From NCBI RefSeq assembly GCF_004795855.1, contig NZ_CP039252.1, forward strand, positions 2,542,001 to 2,606,000: 64,000 bases of DNA, in the 5' to 3' direction. Each line of letters starts with the position of its first letter. The first letter of the stretch is position 1. The notes beneath the pieces are model-generated. The model did no database searches and was not told where the DNA came from. It saw only the letters and a list, made by a program, of their open reading frames with translations. Shown one piece after another: positions 44,111-51,247 of the stretch. This stretch comes from Hydrogenophaga sp. PAMC20947 (GTDB lineage Bacteria > Pseudomonadota > Gammaproteobacteria > Burkholderiales > Burkholderiaceae_C). A program made the position numbers and the translations under genes.

Positions 44111-44559
44111 GCGGCCAGCGCGTAACGCTCATCATGTGCTGCTGCTGTCAGCCAATCGCCGTTCGCAGCAGTACCCGGCACTGTAATAGCGCTGTGCAGT
44201 ACGAAAAACTGAGCTCGTTGAAAATCCTTACCATGTTGGGCAGGCGCATGGCGAGCAATATTCGCCCACGTCTTAGAGGAGACTCCGGTCTCGACAATCT
44301 GAATCTCCAAACGTCCTCCGCACGCCCTCGCCAACTTCACCATTGTTTCGATGGTGAAATTTGTATCGCCTCGAAACACTTTAGTCATGTAGGCGGGGCT
44401 ACTACCCACTTTTTCTGCCAACTCCGTATTTGACATCTCGCTACGGCGGCGCCACTTTTCCAAGGCCAGAGCAAAGCCGAGCTTGGCGTTTTGCACCCAA
44501 TAGCCATCTGACTTTTTTGCTTCGTCAACCAATGCCCGAAGGCGTTTATTTAGTGCCAT
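44107..44559 (-). CDS. HigA-like antitoxin with chaperone-addiction-type C-terminal tail
   Basis: A 150-residue XRE-type regulator. The HTH is SNTELAEKVGSSPAYMTKVF (about residues 43-62), inside a HigA-like domain. About 45 residues follow after the domain (from near HAPAQHGKD), longer than in ordinary HigA; such tails form the chaperone-addiction segment in TAC antitoxins. It starts one base after the toxin stop. It would bind the palindrome upstream of the operon to repress it. Confidence 0.75.
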   Translation of the reverse strand: MALNKRLRALVDEAKKSDGYWVQNAKLGFALALEKWRRRSEMSNTELAEKVGSSPAYMTKVFRGDTNFTIETMVKLARACGGRLEIQIVETGVSSKTWANIARHAPAQHGKDFQRAQFFVLHSAITVPGTAANGDWLTAAAHDERYALAA

Positions 44560-44560
44560 C

Positions 44561-44962
44561 TCATTCGTCCTCGTAGGTGATGTTATCGGCGTTATTCATA
44601 TAAATTTGCTTCATGCTGGCGGCCCTATCCACCGCCAACTTGTCGGCCCTCTGTGACTTCTTGAGTACTCCGCCTGTACACACTGCCACGTCGCCGTTCA
44701 GACCCTTGAAAAAAAAGAGCCGTAAGCGGCCTTTGCGAAATTCATATATCCCTCTTTTCTGGTCAGCCAGATGGCAAAGCGCTGGAGGCAAGGCGGCAAG
44801 TCCCTCTTCAGAAACACGGTCAATGAGATCCAGTAGCCCCTCTCGCGAAGCCGCTGTGTCCTCAGAGCCGGTCGCGAGGAAATCTTCAGCCGGACAGGAA
44901 GCCCCCTTTTTCATAGCGACTACTCGGTAAGCGCCTTTTGCGATCACTCTGACAGCGATCAT
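44561..44962 (-). CDS. HigB/RelE-type toxin (Gp49-like)
   Basis: A 133-residue toxin: PALCHLADQKRGIYEFRKGR, LRLFFFKG, and GGVLKKSQRADKLAVDRA correspond to the HigB/phage Gp49 family of ribosome-dependent mRNA endonucleases, with basic residues on the last strand and helix. The N-terminal 20 residues are an extension; ATG 44914 would give a shorter form. ATG 44962 has no ribosome site of its own because a palindrome abuts it, and may depend on a coupled leader frame. Confidence 0.75.
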   Translation of the reverse strand: MIAVRVIAKGAYRVVAMKKGASCPAEDFLATGSEDTAASREGLLDLIDRVSEEGLAALPPALCHLADQKRGIYEFRKGRLRLFFFKGLNGDVAVCTGGVLKKSQRADKLAVDRAASMKQIYMNNADNITYEDE

Positions 44963-44997
44963 ATTAACTCATAGGTTAATTTTATTGTTGAAATCAC
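44959..44997 (-). other. possible leader peptide frame coupled to the toxin
   Basis: Reading the minus strand, AAGGAGGAG (45003-45011) sits five bases before GTG at 44997, which opens a 12-codon frame ending in TGA that overlaps the toxin ATG (ATGA). The strongest ribosome site of the operon thus serves this short frame, and the toxin could be translated by reinitiation. Confidence 0.4.
44963..44980. promoter_or_regulatory. operator palindrome of the toxin-antitoxin-chaperone operon
   Basis: ATTAAC-TCATAG-GTTAAT: two perfect six-base arms around a six-base centre, immediately before the toxin start. This is the expected place for a HigA-type autorepressor to bind. Confidence 0.6.
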
Positions 44998-45101
44998 TGA
45001 TTCTCCTCCTTGTTTTTGTGGCTTTTCGATCGTCAGTACCTGCTAGGCGGATCACACAATCTGTGCACTTCCCTAGCTCACGGGATCTAGTCCTGGATCA
45101 C

Positions 45102-45263
45102 TCATGAGAAGGTGTGCAGTCTTACGCCTGCAGCGTTCAGCATGAAGTGCTCCCCATGCTCCCGCACTCGAGGAAGGATCATAGCTCGGGAGATCCGCAC
45201 CCCATTCAAAAGTACTAGTACGTCGAACTTAGCGTGGATTTGACCAGAGATACAAATATTCAA
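45102..45263 (-). CDS. possible small ORF, unknown
   Basis: A 53-codon frame starting with TTG 45263, with AAGGA eight bases upstream, encoding a mixed polar/hydrophobic peptide (for example AKFDVLVLLNGVRISRAMI) and ending 44 codons later at 45102. It has no recognised family. It may be a remnant of a longer gene. The rest of 44998-45452 shows no gene. Confidence 0.22.
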   Translation of the reverse strand: MNICISGQIHAKFDVLVLLNGVRISRAMILPRVREHGEHFMLNAAGVRLHTFS

Positions 45264-45452
45264 CGATCGCTTCCTTCAACAGGAAAACCCAATGGCCATG
45301 CGGGATGCAAACCCAAACTGCCCCCCTTGATTTCGGGGCGGTGACACCGATGGGCTAGATCGAGGCTCCGCCAAATAGGAGCTAACAGGTACGCGTTGGC
45401 CACCCCTGGATGTTCAGTTGTGCGCGACCCACGCCCTACCCATCCTTCCTTT

Positions 45453-45779
45453 TCAAACTAGGTGCGTTACCTGACCACTAAAACTCGACAGAACTGCATC
45501 TTTCGGTGTGTGTGGTGCGTCTGGCACATCGTCCAGTCCGCATTGAGCGAACCCAACGAACGGCAATGCACGGCCACGGGTAGCGCGTAGATGCACTTCA
45601 AGTCGTGCTATGTAGTCATCCACGCCTTCACCATTTATTCGAGGGTGGTCTTCCAAACCATCCACGCCTGTCAAGGTCTCCCGGTCGAAGCCGACACCAA
45701 ATATCAACACAAGCACCGGGCGCGGGCCGTCAGGTGTGGCCTGCTCAAGCCTTGCAAGGCGATTCGACAAGGCTTTCAT
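45453..45779 (-). CDS. hypothetical island backbone protein
   Basis: A 108-residue protein with a short N-terminal helix (ALSNRLARLEQATP), then VLVLIFGVGFDRET and a region of Asp/Glu. No family recognised. Its start overlaps the preceding gene's stop by four bases (ATGA), so it is translated with it. GC content is host-like. Confidence 0.6.
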   Translation of the reverse strand: MKALSNRLARLEQATPDGPRPVLVLIFGVGFDRETLTGVDGLEDHPRINGEGVDDYIARLEVHLRATRGRALPFVGFAQCGLDDVPDAPHTPKDAVLSSFSGQVTHLV

Positions 45780-46036
45780 GGGTTGCCCTCCAGTTCGTTG
45801 ATGCGCACCTCAAGGTCGCAAGTCTCGATGCAGCGCGAAAGTATCTGAAGTACGTTCGCCAGGCGCGACACGTCGCCCACGTCGCGCTGGCCTGATTTGC
45901 CCTCTCGGTAAAGCCTTCCGAGTTCGCGGCGTACATCGCCGGCAGTCGTCAGCTTGAGTCTCAGGCGGGGGGGTGTCTGCTCGGTGGCAGGTGGGCTGCG
46001 GTGTTGGGAATGTTTCATGTTGCGCTTGGATGCCAT
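45776..46036 (-). CDS. hypothetical island backbone protein, basic N-terminus
   Basis: An 86-residue protein. The N-terminal 30 residues are basic and Pro-rich; the rest is helical (LTTAGDVRRELGRLYREGKS, then DVSRLANVLQILSR), a pattern found in small DNA-packaging or partner proteins of phages and islands, but no family is claimed. ATG 46036 is taken as start; ATG 46018 is possible. It overlaps the next gene by four bases. Confidence 0.55.
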   Translation of the reverse strand: MASKRNMKHSQHRSPPATEQTPPRLRLKLTTAGDVRRELGRLYREGKSGQRDVGDVSRLANVLQILSRCIETCDLEVRINELEGNP

Positions 46037-46043
46037 CAAAGGG

Positions 46044-46072
46044 CCCCGAGGCGCGTCTTTTGCGCCACGGGG
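46044..46072. other. GC-rich hairpin between island genes
   Basis: CCCCGAGGCGC (46044-46054) pairs with GCGCCACGGGG (46062-46072) with one mismatch and a seven-base loop, in the 47-base gap between two minus-strand genes. There is no T-run, so it may be a processing or attenuation point rather than a terminator. Confidence 0.35.
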
Positions 46073-46083
46073 CAGGGATTGCC

Positions 46084-46866
46084 TTATGCAGTCGCAGGGA
46101 TGCGACCGGCGACTTTCTGCGCCTGTTTGGCGTTCTCAATGTCGAACACACCAAAGCCAAGCGCCTTGGCTGCGTCGATACGGCCAGCGTCACGCACCAG
46201 CCATGCCAACAGCTCCATACGCGACCAGCCCGTCAAGGCAGACGATGCCAAGATGCCTTGAAGAAAATTCAAACCGCGAGTGGCAAACTCTGTGGCCGCA
46301 CGCTCGCTGTCGATTGCAATGGACTCCGCAACGTTGCCCAAGCGCTTCGTCTGCTTCCACAGCGATTTGAAAAACGCCATCTCATGATCAGCCGGCAATG
46401 GGATAGGCGAACGCAAGATGGCGATCTGCAAGCGAAGGTAGCGTTCGCCACCTTCGGGGGTGTCCTGAATCACCGTCATGATTTTGGTTCGCTCAGACAG
46501 CGGCAATGCGCGAAAGTATTGGCGCAGCTCTACATCTTCGACTGCGCACGCTGAGTGGGTCGGGTGAAGCTGCGGTACTGCCAAGAGAACGGCCTCACGT
46601 TGGTTTGTGGCAGCGTCCAACTCGGCAAGCCGGTTGTAGCCAGCCACCAAAATCGCCCAGCCCGTCTCATACGCGGGCTTGAGGCGTTTTTCCTTGCCCG
46701 GCCCACTCAAGTCGCTGTCGTTCAGAAGTGCCTGCTTTTGTTCCGCCAAAGCGTTCACCGCATTCAGGGCGGCCTTGAAAACATCAAACTGAGCTGCGCC
46801 CTCGAATGGGGTGCTTTCAGGCATGTGGAAAACGTGGCCGGTGTTGGCAATGGTGTAGGTCTTCAT
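46084..46866 (-). CDS. hypothetical island protein, helical
   Basis: A 260-residue, largely helical cytoplasmic protein (for example VFKAALNAVNALAEQKQALL and ALPLSERTKIMTVIQDTPEG). No family or catalytic motif is recognised. A palindrome lies 22 bases upstream of its start. It lies between the relaxase gene and the small backbone genes and may be part of mobility or maintenance. Confidence 0.6.
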   Translation of the reverse strand: MKTYTIANTGHVFHMPESTPFEGAAQFDVFKAALNAVNALAEQKQALLNDSDLSGPGKEKRLKPAYETGWAILVAGYNRLAELDAATNQREAVLLAVPQLHPTHSACAVEDVELRQYFRALPLSERTKIMTVIQDTPEGGERYLRLQIAILRSPIPLPADHEMAFFKSLWKQTKRLGNVAESIAIDSERAATEFATRGLNFLQGILASSALTGWSRMELLAWLVRDAGRIDAAKALGFGVFDIENAKQAQKVAGRIPATA

Positions 46867-46887
46867 GAAGGTCTTTCAGGTTGGGTT

Positions 46888-46901
46888 TGACCAAGTGGTC
46901 A
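46888..46901. promoter_or_regulatory. candidate operator palindrome
   Basis: TGACCA-AG-TGGTCA, perfect six-base arms, upstream of the minus-strand gene starting at 46866. Likely a dimeric regulator site, perhaps for an island-encoded HTH protein. Confidence 0.4.
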
Positions 46902-46967
46902 TTTAGGAGTGACGGGGGTAAGAGTGGGGGTAGAAATTTGGAATCGCCGCGACAAGCGCGCCAGGGC

Positions 46968-47930
46968 TCAAGCAAAGGCGGAGCGTCCCTCCTTTGTCAG
47001 GCGCAGAAGCAAAGCCATGACCACAGGGTCTCTCTCTGGCAAGATCCCGGGCAAACGAGCAGCGGGTGCATCACAGAACCCATATGGCTTTGGTGGTGGC
47101 AAACCCACAGAGCATTGGGTTTCGTTTTCGGCAAACCCATATGGGTTCGAGGCAAACCCAGTGTTCGGTTTTACGCACTGGGTTTGAGGGCGCTCGCTAG
47201 CGGTGGGCCGCACACTTTCAAGTTGCATGCCCAGCGCCTTCAGCGCCTCGCCAGGATTGCGCCGAATGGAAGCCTCCACGAACGGCCAGAACGAACCAAG
47301 TGCGTCGGGCAGCCCTCGGTCACTGCATGCATGCAAAACCGCGTCTACGGCCCATTTTTTAACCGAGCCGTGCAACTTGGCGCCGGGTCGCTGTAACCCG
47401 GCAGGCCCGGCCACATTTTCAAAGAACAGTGCACACAGGCGCTGCCACTCGTCCCGCTGGATCGGCTTACTTCCAACGTGCTCGCCACCCCGCAACGGCA
47501 GCATCAACACGTGCATGTGCGGAGCGCCTTCGTCGCGGTGCACCGTCGCGCTCAGAATGGGCAAGCAAAGGGCAGCGCGAAGCCAGGAGAGGCAGGCGTC
47601 GAAGTATTGGTGTTCGTCTATGGGGCAAATGGACGGGAGCGAGAACAAACATTCGAGCGCTTGAGCGTGGTCCTTGCGCAGCGTCTTCACATCGACGCCA
47701 GCGGCAGCCATCAGCGACACGGCCAGCGCCTGCACAGCCGCTGCCGTGATCGGACCGGCTAGCACCTGGTTTAGGCTTGAGCGTGCGGCGTCAATGTGGC
47801 CGTCTGCGCCTTTCTCGCACTGGATTTCACGCAAATTGTGGCGCGCAGCCTGCTCCAAGGTGCAGGGCTTTCGCTTACCAAGACGCGACAGGCTAATTGA
47901 CTTCACCCCGAAGTAGGCGACCTCATTCAT
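46968..47930 (-). CDS. MobV-type relaxase (Mob_Pre family)
   Basis: A 320-residue DNA relaxase that would nick and lead the transferred strand. The family motif III, ATVHRDEGAPHMHVLMLPL, supplies the three-His metal site. N-terminal YFGVKSISLSRLGKR with the Arg/His region is motif I-like. It is shorter than typical MobV proteins (about 400-500), and its C-terminal part contains repeated Asn/Lys-Pro-Tyr-Gly-Phe units encoded by inverted repeats in the DNA. Start ATG 47930 overlaps the preceding gene's stop by four bases. Confidence 0.78.
   Translation of the reverse strand: MNEVAYFGVKSISLSRLGKRKPCTLEQAARHNLREIQCEKGADGHIDAARSSLNQVLAGPITAAAVQALAVSLMAAAGVDVKTLRKDHAQALECLFSLPSICPIDEHQYFDACLSWLRAALCLPILSATVHRDEGAPHMHVLMLPLRGGEHVGSKPIQRDEWQRLCALFFENVAGPAGLQRPGAKLHGSVKKWAVDAVLHACSDRGLPDALGSFWPFVEASIRRNPGEALKALGMQLESVRPTASERPQTQCVKPNTGFASNPYGFAENETQCSVGLPPPKPYGFCDAPAARLPGILPERDPVVMALLLRLTKEGRSAFA
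47101..47185. repeat. cluster of AACCCA/TGGGTT inverted repeats within the relaxase gene
   Basis: Three successive hairpins: AAACCCA/TGGGTTT (47101-47107 with 47116-47122), the perfect palindrome AACCCATATGGGTT (47134-47147), and AAACCCAGTG/CACTGGGTTT (47154-47163 with 47176-47185). A further half-copy AACCCATATGG is at 47088-47098. All fall in the 3' part of the relaxase gene. Confidence 0.65.
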
Positions 47931-48247
47931 GTTGTACCCACCAGCGTGTACAAGGCACAGCGGGGGTGCAAGTAGCCATCGCGGTCGTATAGGTCCACGC
48001 GGCTGGTCCGAATGTCCAGGCCGTGGCGCTCGCGAAGTTCTTTGATGCGCGCACTGGGTTGGTACACGCCAAGACACCGCAAGTCATGTGAGGTCTTTGG
48101 TGCGCGCTTCAGTGCAGCGACGATGCGTTGCCGCTGAGCAATCGTGGCCGTGCTTTTGGGTACGTACTGGCGCTGGTATTTAGTCTGCGCTTTCAGTGAC
48201 CCCCAGACCCGTCCGCCTGGGAGTTTCGCTTTTGGGCCGGTGCTCAC
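47927..48247 (-). CDS. HTH (winged-helix) island protein
   Basis: A 106-residue protein with a basic N-terminus and an HTH_39-like domain: TIAQRQRIVAALKRAPKTSH then QPSARIKELRERHGLDIRT and YTLVG at the end. GTG 48247 is chosen as start because it overlaps the stop of the AlpA-like gene (GTGA), the pattern used throughout this operon. It is translated just before the relaxase and may regulate it or bind DNA with it. Confidence 0.65.
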   Translation of the reverse strand: MSTGPKAKLPGGRVWGSLKAQTKYQRQYVPKSTATIAQRQRIVAALKRAPKTSHDLRCLGVYQPSARIKELRERHGLDIRTSRVDLYDRDGYLHPRCALYTLVGTT

Positions 48248-48456
48248 GCTGCCACACCCTGCAAAAAGGCGCGGATGTCTGCGACCTTGAAGCGCGTGCA
48301 TTTCGGTCCGAGCTTGATGGGCTGTGGGAAATCAGGCTCCAGCGAGCAGCGTCGCCAAGCGGTCGATTCGGCTATGTCGCTAACCGCGCACAGCATTTTG
48401 ATGTTCACCAGTGCCGAGTTGGGCAAGGTGTCGAAATTGGATGGATCGGTCTTCAT
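48244..48456 (-). CDS. AlpA-like excisionase/regulator
   Basis: A 70-residue MerR-like HTH of the AlpA type: NIKMLCAVSDIAESTAWRR, FPQPIKLGPKCTRF and a closing helix VADIRAFLQ. AlpA proteins activate integrase expression or act as excisionases in P4-like elements. It starts the relaxase operon; a perfect 16-bp palindrome lies 43 bases upstream. Confidence 0.8.
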   Translation of the reverse strand: MKTDPSNFDTLPNSALVNIKMLCAVSDIAESTAWRRCSLEPDFPQPIKLGPKCTRFKVADIRAFLQGVAA

Positions 48457-48499
48457 GGGTAGCTCCTGAGTGAAGCCCCATTTGTCCCTCCCAATTCTC

Positions 48500-48515
48500 A
48501 GTTAACTAGTTAACT
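48500..48515. promoter_or_regulatory. perfect palindrome upstream of alpA-like gene
   Basis: AGTTAACTAGTTAACT, a perfect 16-bp palindrome, also a tandem repeat of AGTTAACT. It overlaps the 3' end of the gene upstream and precedes the AlpA-like gene. It resembles the ATTAAC/GTTAAT operator of the toxin operon (shared GTTAA core). Confidence 0.5.
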
Positions 48516-49210
48516 CATCGCAGTTTGTTGAACGCCGTGAACCACCCACGAACCGTTGAACGCGGAGTTTCGTGACGGCCGTCTTGGCCTTCCCATTGGA
48601 CGCGCCCACACCGCGCTGAATCTACGTCGAAACTAGTTACAACGCCCTTATTCAGCAAGTGACCCAACAGTTCGTCCAACGCTTCACCTGGGTGCTGCCG
48701 GTGCTCCGCATAAAGTCGTTGGTGCAACAGTGGTTTTGGGCGGGCTTCCCGCTTCCGGCTGCCAGCAAGCGACCGGCTCAACGACTCAACGCCAGCCATG
48801 CCCGTGTACTCAACACCAAACATGACCAAGTCTTGCGGCGTCAGACTTCCACGCTCAAGAATTTGCAAACAACGATGAAACAGCTTTACCGCGTAGTGGT
48901 CGCGCCCCGTGTAACGCTCCTCGACCATTGCGCAGTACGCCATGCCAAGCCGTGGAAGTCGCAGGTCTCCGCGTTCGGGGTGGCCGGGTGGGTGCATAAA
49001 CACCACCTCGCGCCAACCCTTGCTCTCCACCGGGAATGGCTCCTCAATGGCCTCCAGGTGCCGAATCAAATGCTCCTGCGTTTCAGCGACCACAGCGAGC
49101 CGCGTGGTGAGCGACACAAGTGGCATGCACATCAGTGCGCATATGTGCGGTGCCTCTTGTGCCCACTCCGAAGGTATTCGCGGACGCATTGAGGAAGATC
49201 GTTTTTTCAC
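48515..49210 (-). CDS. hypothetical protein coupled to the integrase
   Basis: A 231-residue protein of unknown family, with MVEERYTGRDHYAVKLFHRC and a basic centre (RSLAGSRKREARPKPLLHQR). GTG 49210 overlaps the integrase stop (GTGA), so it is translated after the integrase. It may be an integration partner or a replication-related protein; no motif supports a choice. Confidence 0.6.
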   Translation of the reverse strand: MKKRSSSMRPRIPSEWAQEAPHICALMCMPLVSLTTRLAVVAETQEHLIRHLEAIEEPFPVESKGWREVVFMHPPGHPERGDLRLPRLGMAYCAMVEERYTGRDHYAVKLFHRCLQILERGSLTPQDLVMFGVEYTGMAGVESLSRSLAGSRKREARPKPLLHQRLYAEHRQHPGEALDELLGHLLNKGVVTSFDVDSARCGRVQWEGQDGRHETPRSTVRGWFTAFNKLR

Positions 49211-50445
49211 ACCGCCACCTTTGTTCGAATAGGGATCACGTCGCCAGTGCTGCGTACAGTAGCGCAGTACACGGCCCAATCGTTCATGAGCGCACGGCGT
49301 TTTTCCAACAGCTCGCCGCGACGGTATGCAGCCTCGGTCTTGTCGCCGATGGAATGTGCCAGCGCCATTTCGGCCACGTGGTTCGGGTAGTCAGTGACCT
49401 CGCTGCACCAGTCCCTGAATGTGGACCGGAACCCGTGAACAGTCAGGTCTGAACGGCCCATCCGCTGCAACAGTTTCAACGCCGCCATGTTGGACAGCCC
49501 AGACTCCTTTCGGCCCGGGAAAACATACTCACCAGCACCTGCCTCTGCCTTGACCTTTTCCAGTACGTCCAGCGCCGCCTGAGACAGCGGGACAGTATGC
49601 TCTCGCTCCGCTTTCATTCGTTCGGCTGGGATGGTCCACAGGGCAGCGTCAATATCGATCTCCGACCATCGTGCGTTCAGCACCTCAGACGTGCGCGAAG
49701 CTGTCAGGATGATGAATTGCAGCGCCAGCGACGACAGGTTGTGAATCGTGCGCACCTCTTGCATGAACGCGCCGATCTCTTTCCAGGGTATGGCTGGGTG
49801 GTGCTCCACTTTGGCAACTTTTTCCGGCTTGGGCAGGACCTTGTCCAGGTGCCCACGCCATGCAGCCGGGTTGTCTCCGCTTCGGTAGCCCTGCGCCTTT
49901 GCCCAATCCAAAATTCGCTCAATGCGCCCTCGCAGCCGAGAAGCCGTTTCCGTCTTGGTCGTCCAGATGGGGTTCAGGACACGCAACACCATCGCGGTGT
50001 TGATGGCACTCAATGGCAGGGTGCCAAAAACCGGGCTGGCGTATGCGTCCAAGGTGTTGCGCCACTGGTCAGCATGCTTCAGGTTGCGCCAACCCGGGGA
50101 ATGGGCGACGATGAAGTCGGCAGCTGCCTTGTCGAACGTGATGATGTTCGCATCGGCCATCCGACGTGATAGCTGCTGTTCACGCTTCATGACCAGCGGG
50201 TTCACCCCATCGGTCAACAGCTTACGATTCGCCGTAGCCCTCTCCCGCGCCTCAGCCAGGGTGTAGGTCGTAAAGCTGCCCAAGCCCATTTCATACGACT
50301 TGCCGTCCAGAGTGAACCGGAATATCCAAGACTTGGCCCCGGTCGGGCTCACCTGAAGGTAAAGATTGTCACCGTCTGGGTAGTACCCCGACTTCACCAT
50401 CTTTGCCAGCTTCACCGCATTCAGTCGGTTGATGCTTCTTGCCAA
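49207..50445 (-). CDS. P4-type tyrosine integrase
   Basis: A 412-residue integrase with the DUF4102 N-terminal arm-binding domain (YPDGDNLYLQVSPTGAKSW), a SAM-like core-binding domain, and the catalytic domain: TASRTSEVLNARW (Arg), VHGFRSTFRDW (His-x-x-Arg), MALAHSIG (His), and Tyr in AAYRRGELLEKR. It is of the type that uses tRNA 3' ends. It lies next to attR and is transcribed away from it, with promoter and arm-type sites in 50446-50594. Confidence 0.93.
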   Translation of the reverse strand: MARSINRLNAVKLAKMVKSGYYPDGDNLYLQVSPTGAKSWIFRFTLDGKSYEMGLGSFTTYTLAEARERATANRKLLTDGVNPLVMKREQQLSRRMADANIITFDKAAADFIVAHSPGWRNLKHADQWRNTLDAYASPVFGTLPLSAINTAMVLRVLNPIWTTKTETASRLRGRIERILDWAKAQGYRSGDNPAAWRGHLDKVLPKPEKVAKVEHHPAIPWKEIGAFMQEVRTIHNLSSLALQFIILTASRTSEVLNARWSEIDIDAALWTIPAERMKAEREHTVPLSQAALDVLEKVKAEAGAGEYVFPGRKESGLSNMAALKLLQRMGRSDLTVHGFRSTFRDWCSEVTDYPNHVAEMALAHSIGDKTEAAYRRGELLEKRRALMNDWAVYCATVRSTGDVIPIRTKVAV

Positions 50446-50447
50446 AA

Positions 50448-50473
50448 TCTACCCCCGTTTCTACCCACATGAT
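50448..50473 (-). repeat. putative integrase arm-type site, right
   Basis: TCTACCCCCGTTTCTACCCA followed by CATGAT, an imperfect copy of the sequence at 41532-41556, just upstream of the integrase start. Confidence 0.45.
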
Positions 50474-50594
50474 TCTGTAAGATTCTACGGGGTATCCTGA
50501 GACTAAGTAAGAGACATGATCGACTGTAAGTTACTGTTTTACAACGTCTTTTTTGACCATTCGAGATTCAACGAGAGGACATCTGATAAGGACA

Positions 50595-50608
50595 CAGTCT
50601 CCGCCAGA
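50595..50608 (+). repeat. attR core
   Basis: CACAGTCTCCGCCA, identical to the last 14 bases of tRNA-Ser at 41477-41490, marking the right junction of the island. Confidence 0.85.
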
Positions 50609-50621
50609 AAGCTATGAAGAA

Positions 50622-50644
50622 CGGGCCCTCGCGGCCCGTTTTGC
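50622..50644 (+). terminator. rho-independent terminator, probable native tRNA-Ser terminator
   Basis: AACGGGCC (50622-50629), five-base loop, GGCCCGTT then TT. It lies 14 bases after attR, the distance expected for the terminator of the tRNA before the island inserted. Confidence 0.7.
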
Positions 50645-51247
50645 ATTTCTGCCCATCGTTTTACCCATCGTTCGGCGTGGCATGTTGTGACACCTCCTGC
50701 TCCAACTGCGCGGACCCGGCTCGTCGATCAGCCCAACTGTTGCAGAGTGGATTTCAGGCAGCGCCATCCAAATCGACGACCTGCTGGACACCATGATCAC
50801 ACCTGCAGACAAATCTCTGGCTGAGCAAAGCCCCGGCCAAGAAGCCCTGCCATCTGGTGAGCCAAAGCCACACAAGGCACACGTGCACCCTTCGCTTCCG
50901 CCGCAATCGTTCCACCGCAGCGGGCTGGCGCTGGCGTGACAGCCCGCTGCGCGGGCGCCTTGGACGCTCATCAACGCAAACGTTCGAAGACCCCACGCCA
51001 CCGTGCGGTGTATTGCGCCGTATGCGCTCGCCCAGCGCCTACTCAGAGAGACGGGAAGAGCCAACAGCGGCCCTATGTCACAACTGAGGGGTTTAGAACG
51101 ACCCTTTCGTTTCAAAAACCCAACATGAAAGCAAGTAACGAATTGAAACTACAACCGAAGAAGTAGACTCGCGTGCGGCAAAACTAACCCAAAAAAACTC
51201 ATTCAACTGAGCGATTTTGGTAATTCCTAATTCATATAACTACGCAC
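50645..51247. other. intergenic region with possible gene remnant
   Basis: About 600 bases between the displaced terminator and the outer-membrane protein gene. A plus-strand frame from about 50695 to 50939 has GC3-rich codons (for example VAEWISGSAIQIDDLLDTM) but no start codon before ATG 50791; it may be the 3' end of a broken gene. A pair of CCCATCGTT units at 50651-50675 resembles the arm-type units of integrases. The last 70 bases are AT-rich and promoter-like. Confidence 0.3.

Larger units (their letters stand above)
41477..50608. mobile_element. integrated mobilizable island in tRNA-Ser
   Basis: The segment between two 14-bp copies of the tRNA 3' end. It holds, from right to left, a tyrosine integrase next to attR, a small coupled gene, an AlpA-like regulator, an HTH protein, a MobV-type relaxase, three backbone genes, a toxin-antitoxin-chaperone operon and two secreted cargo genes. 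No type IV secretion or phage structural gene is present, so it would be mobilised by a helper element. The left third is visibly more AT-rich than the flanking chromosome. Confidence 0.85.

Noticed and set aside
50612..51115. Minus-strand frame next to attR
   Set aside because: No motif, odd composition and it runs through the terminator hairpin; the opposite strand is a better, though weak, coding candidate.
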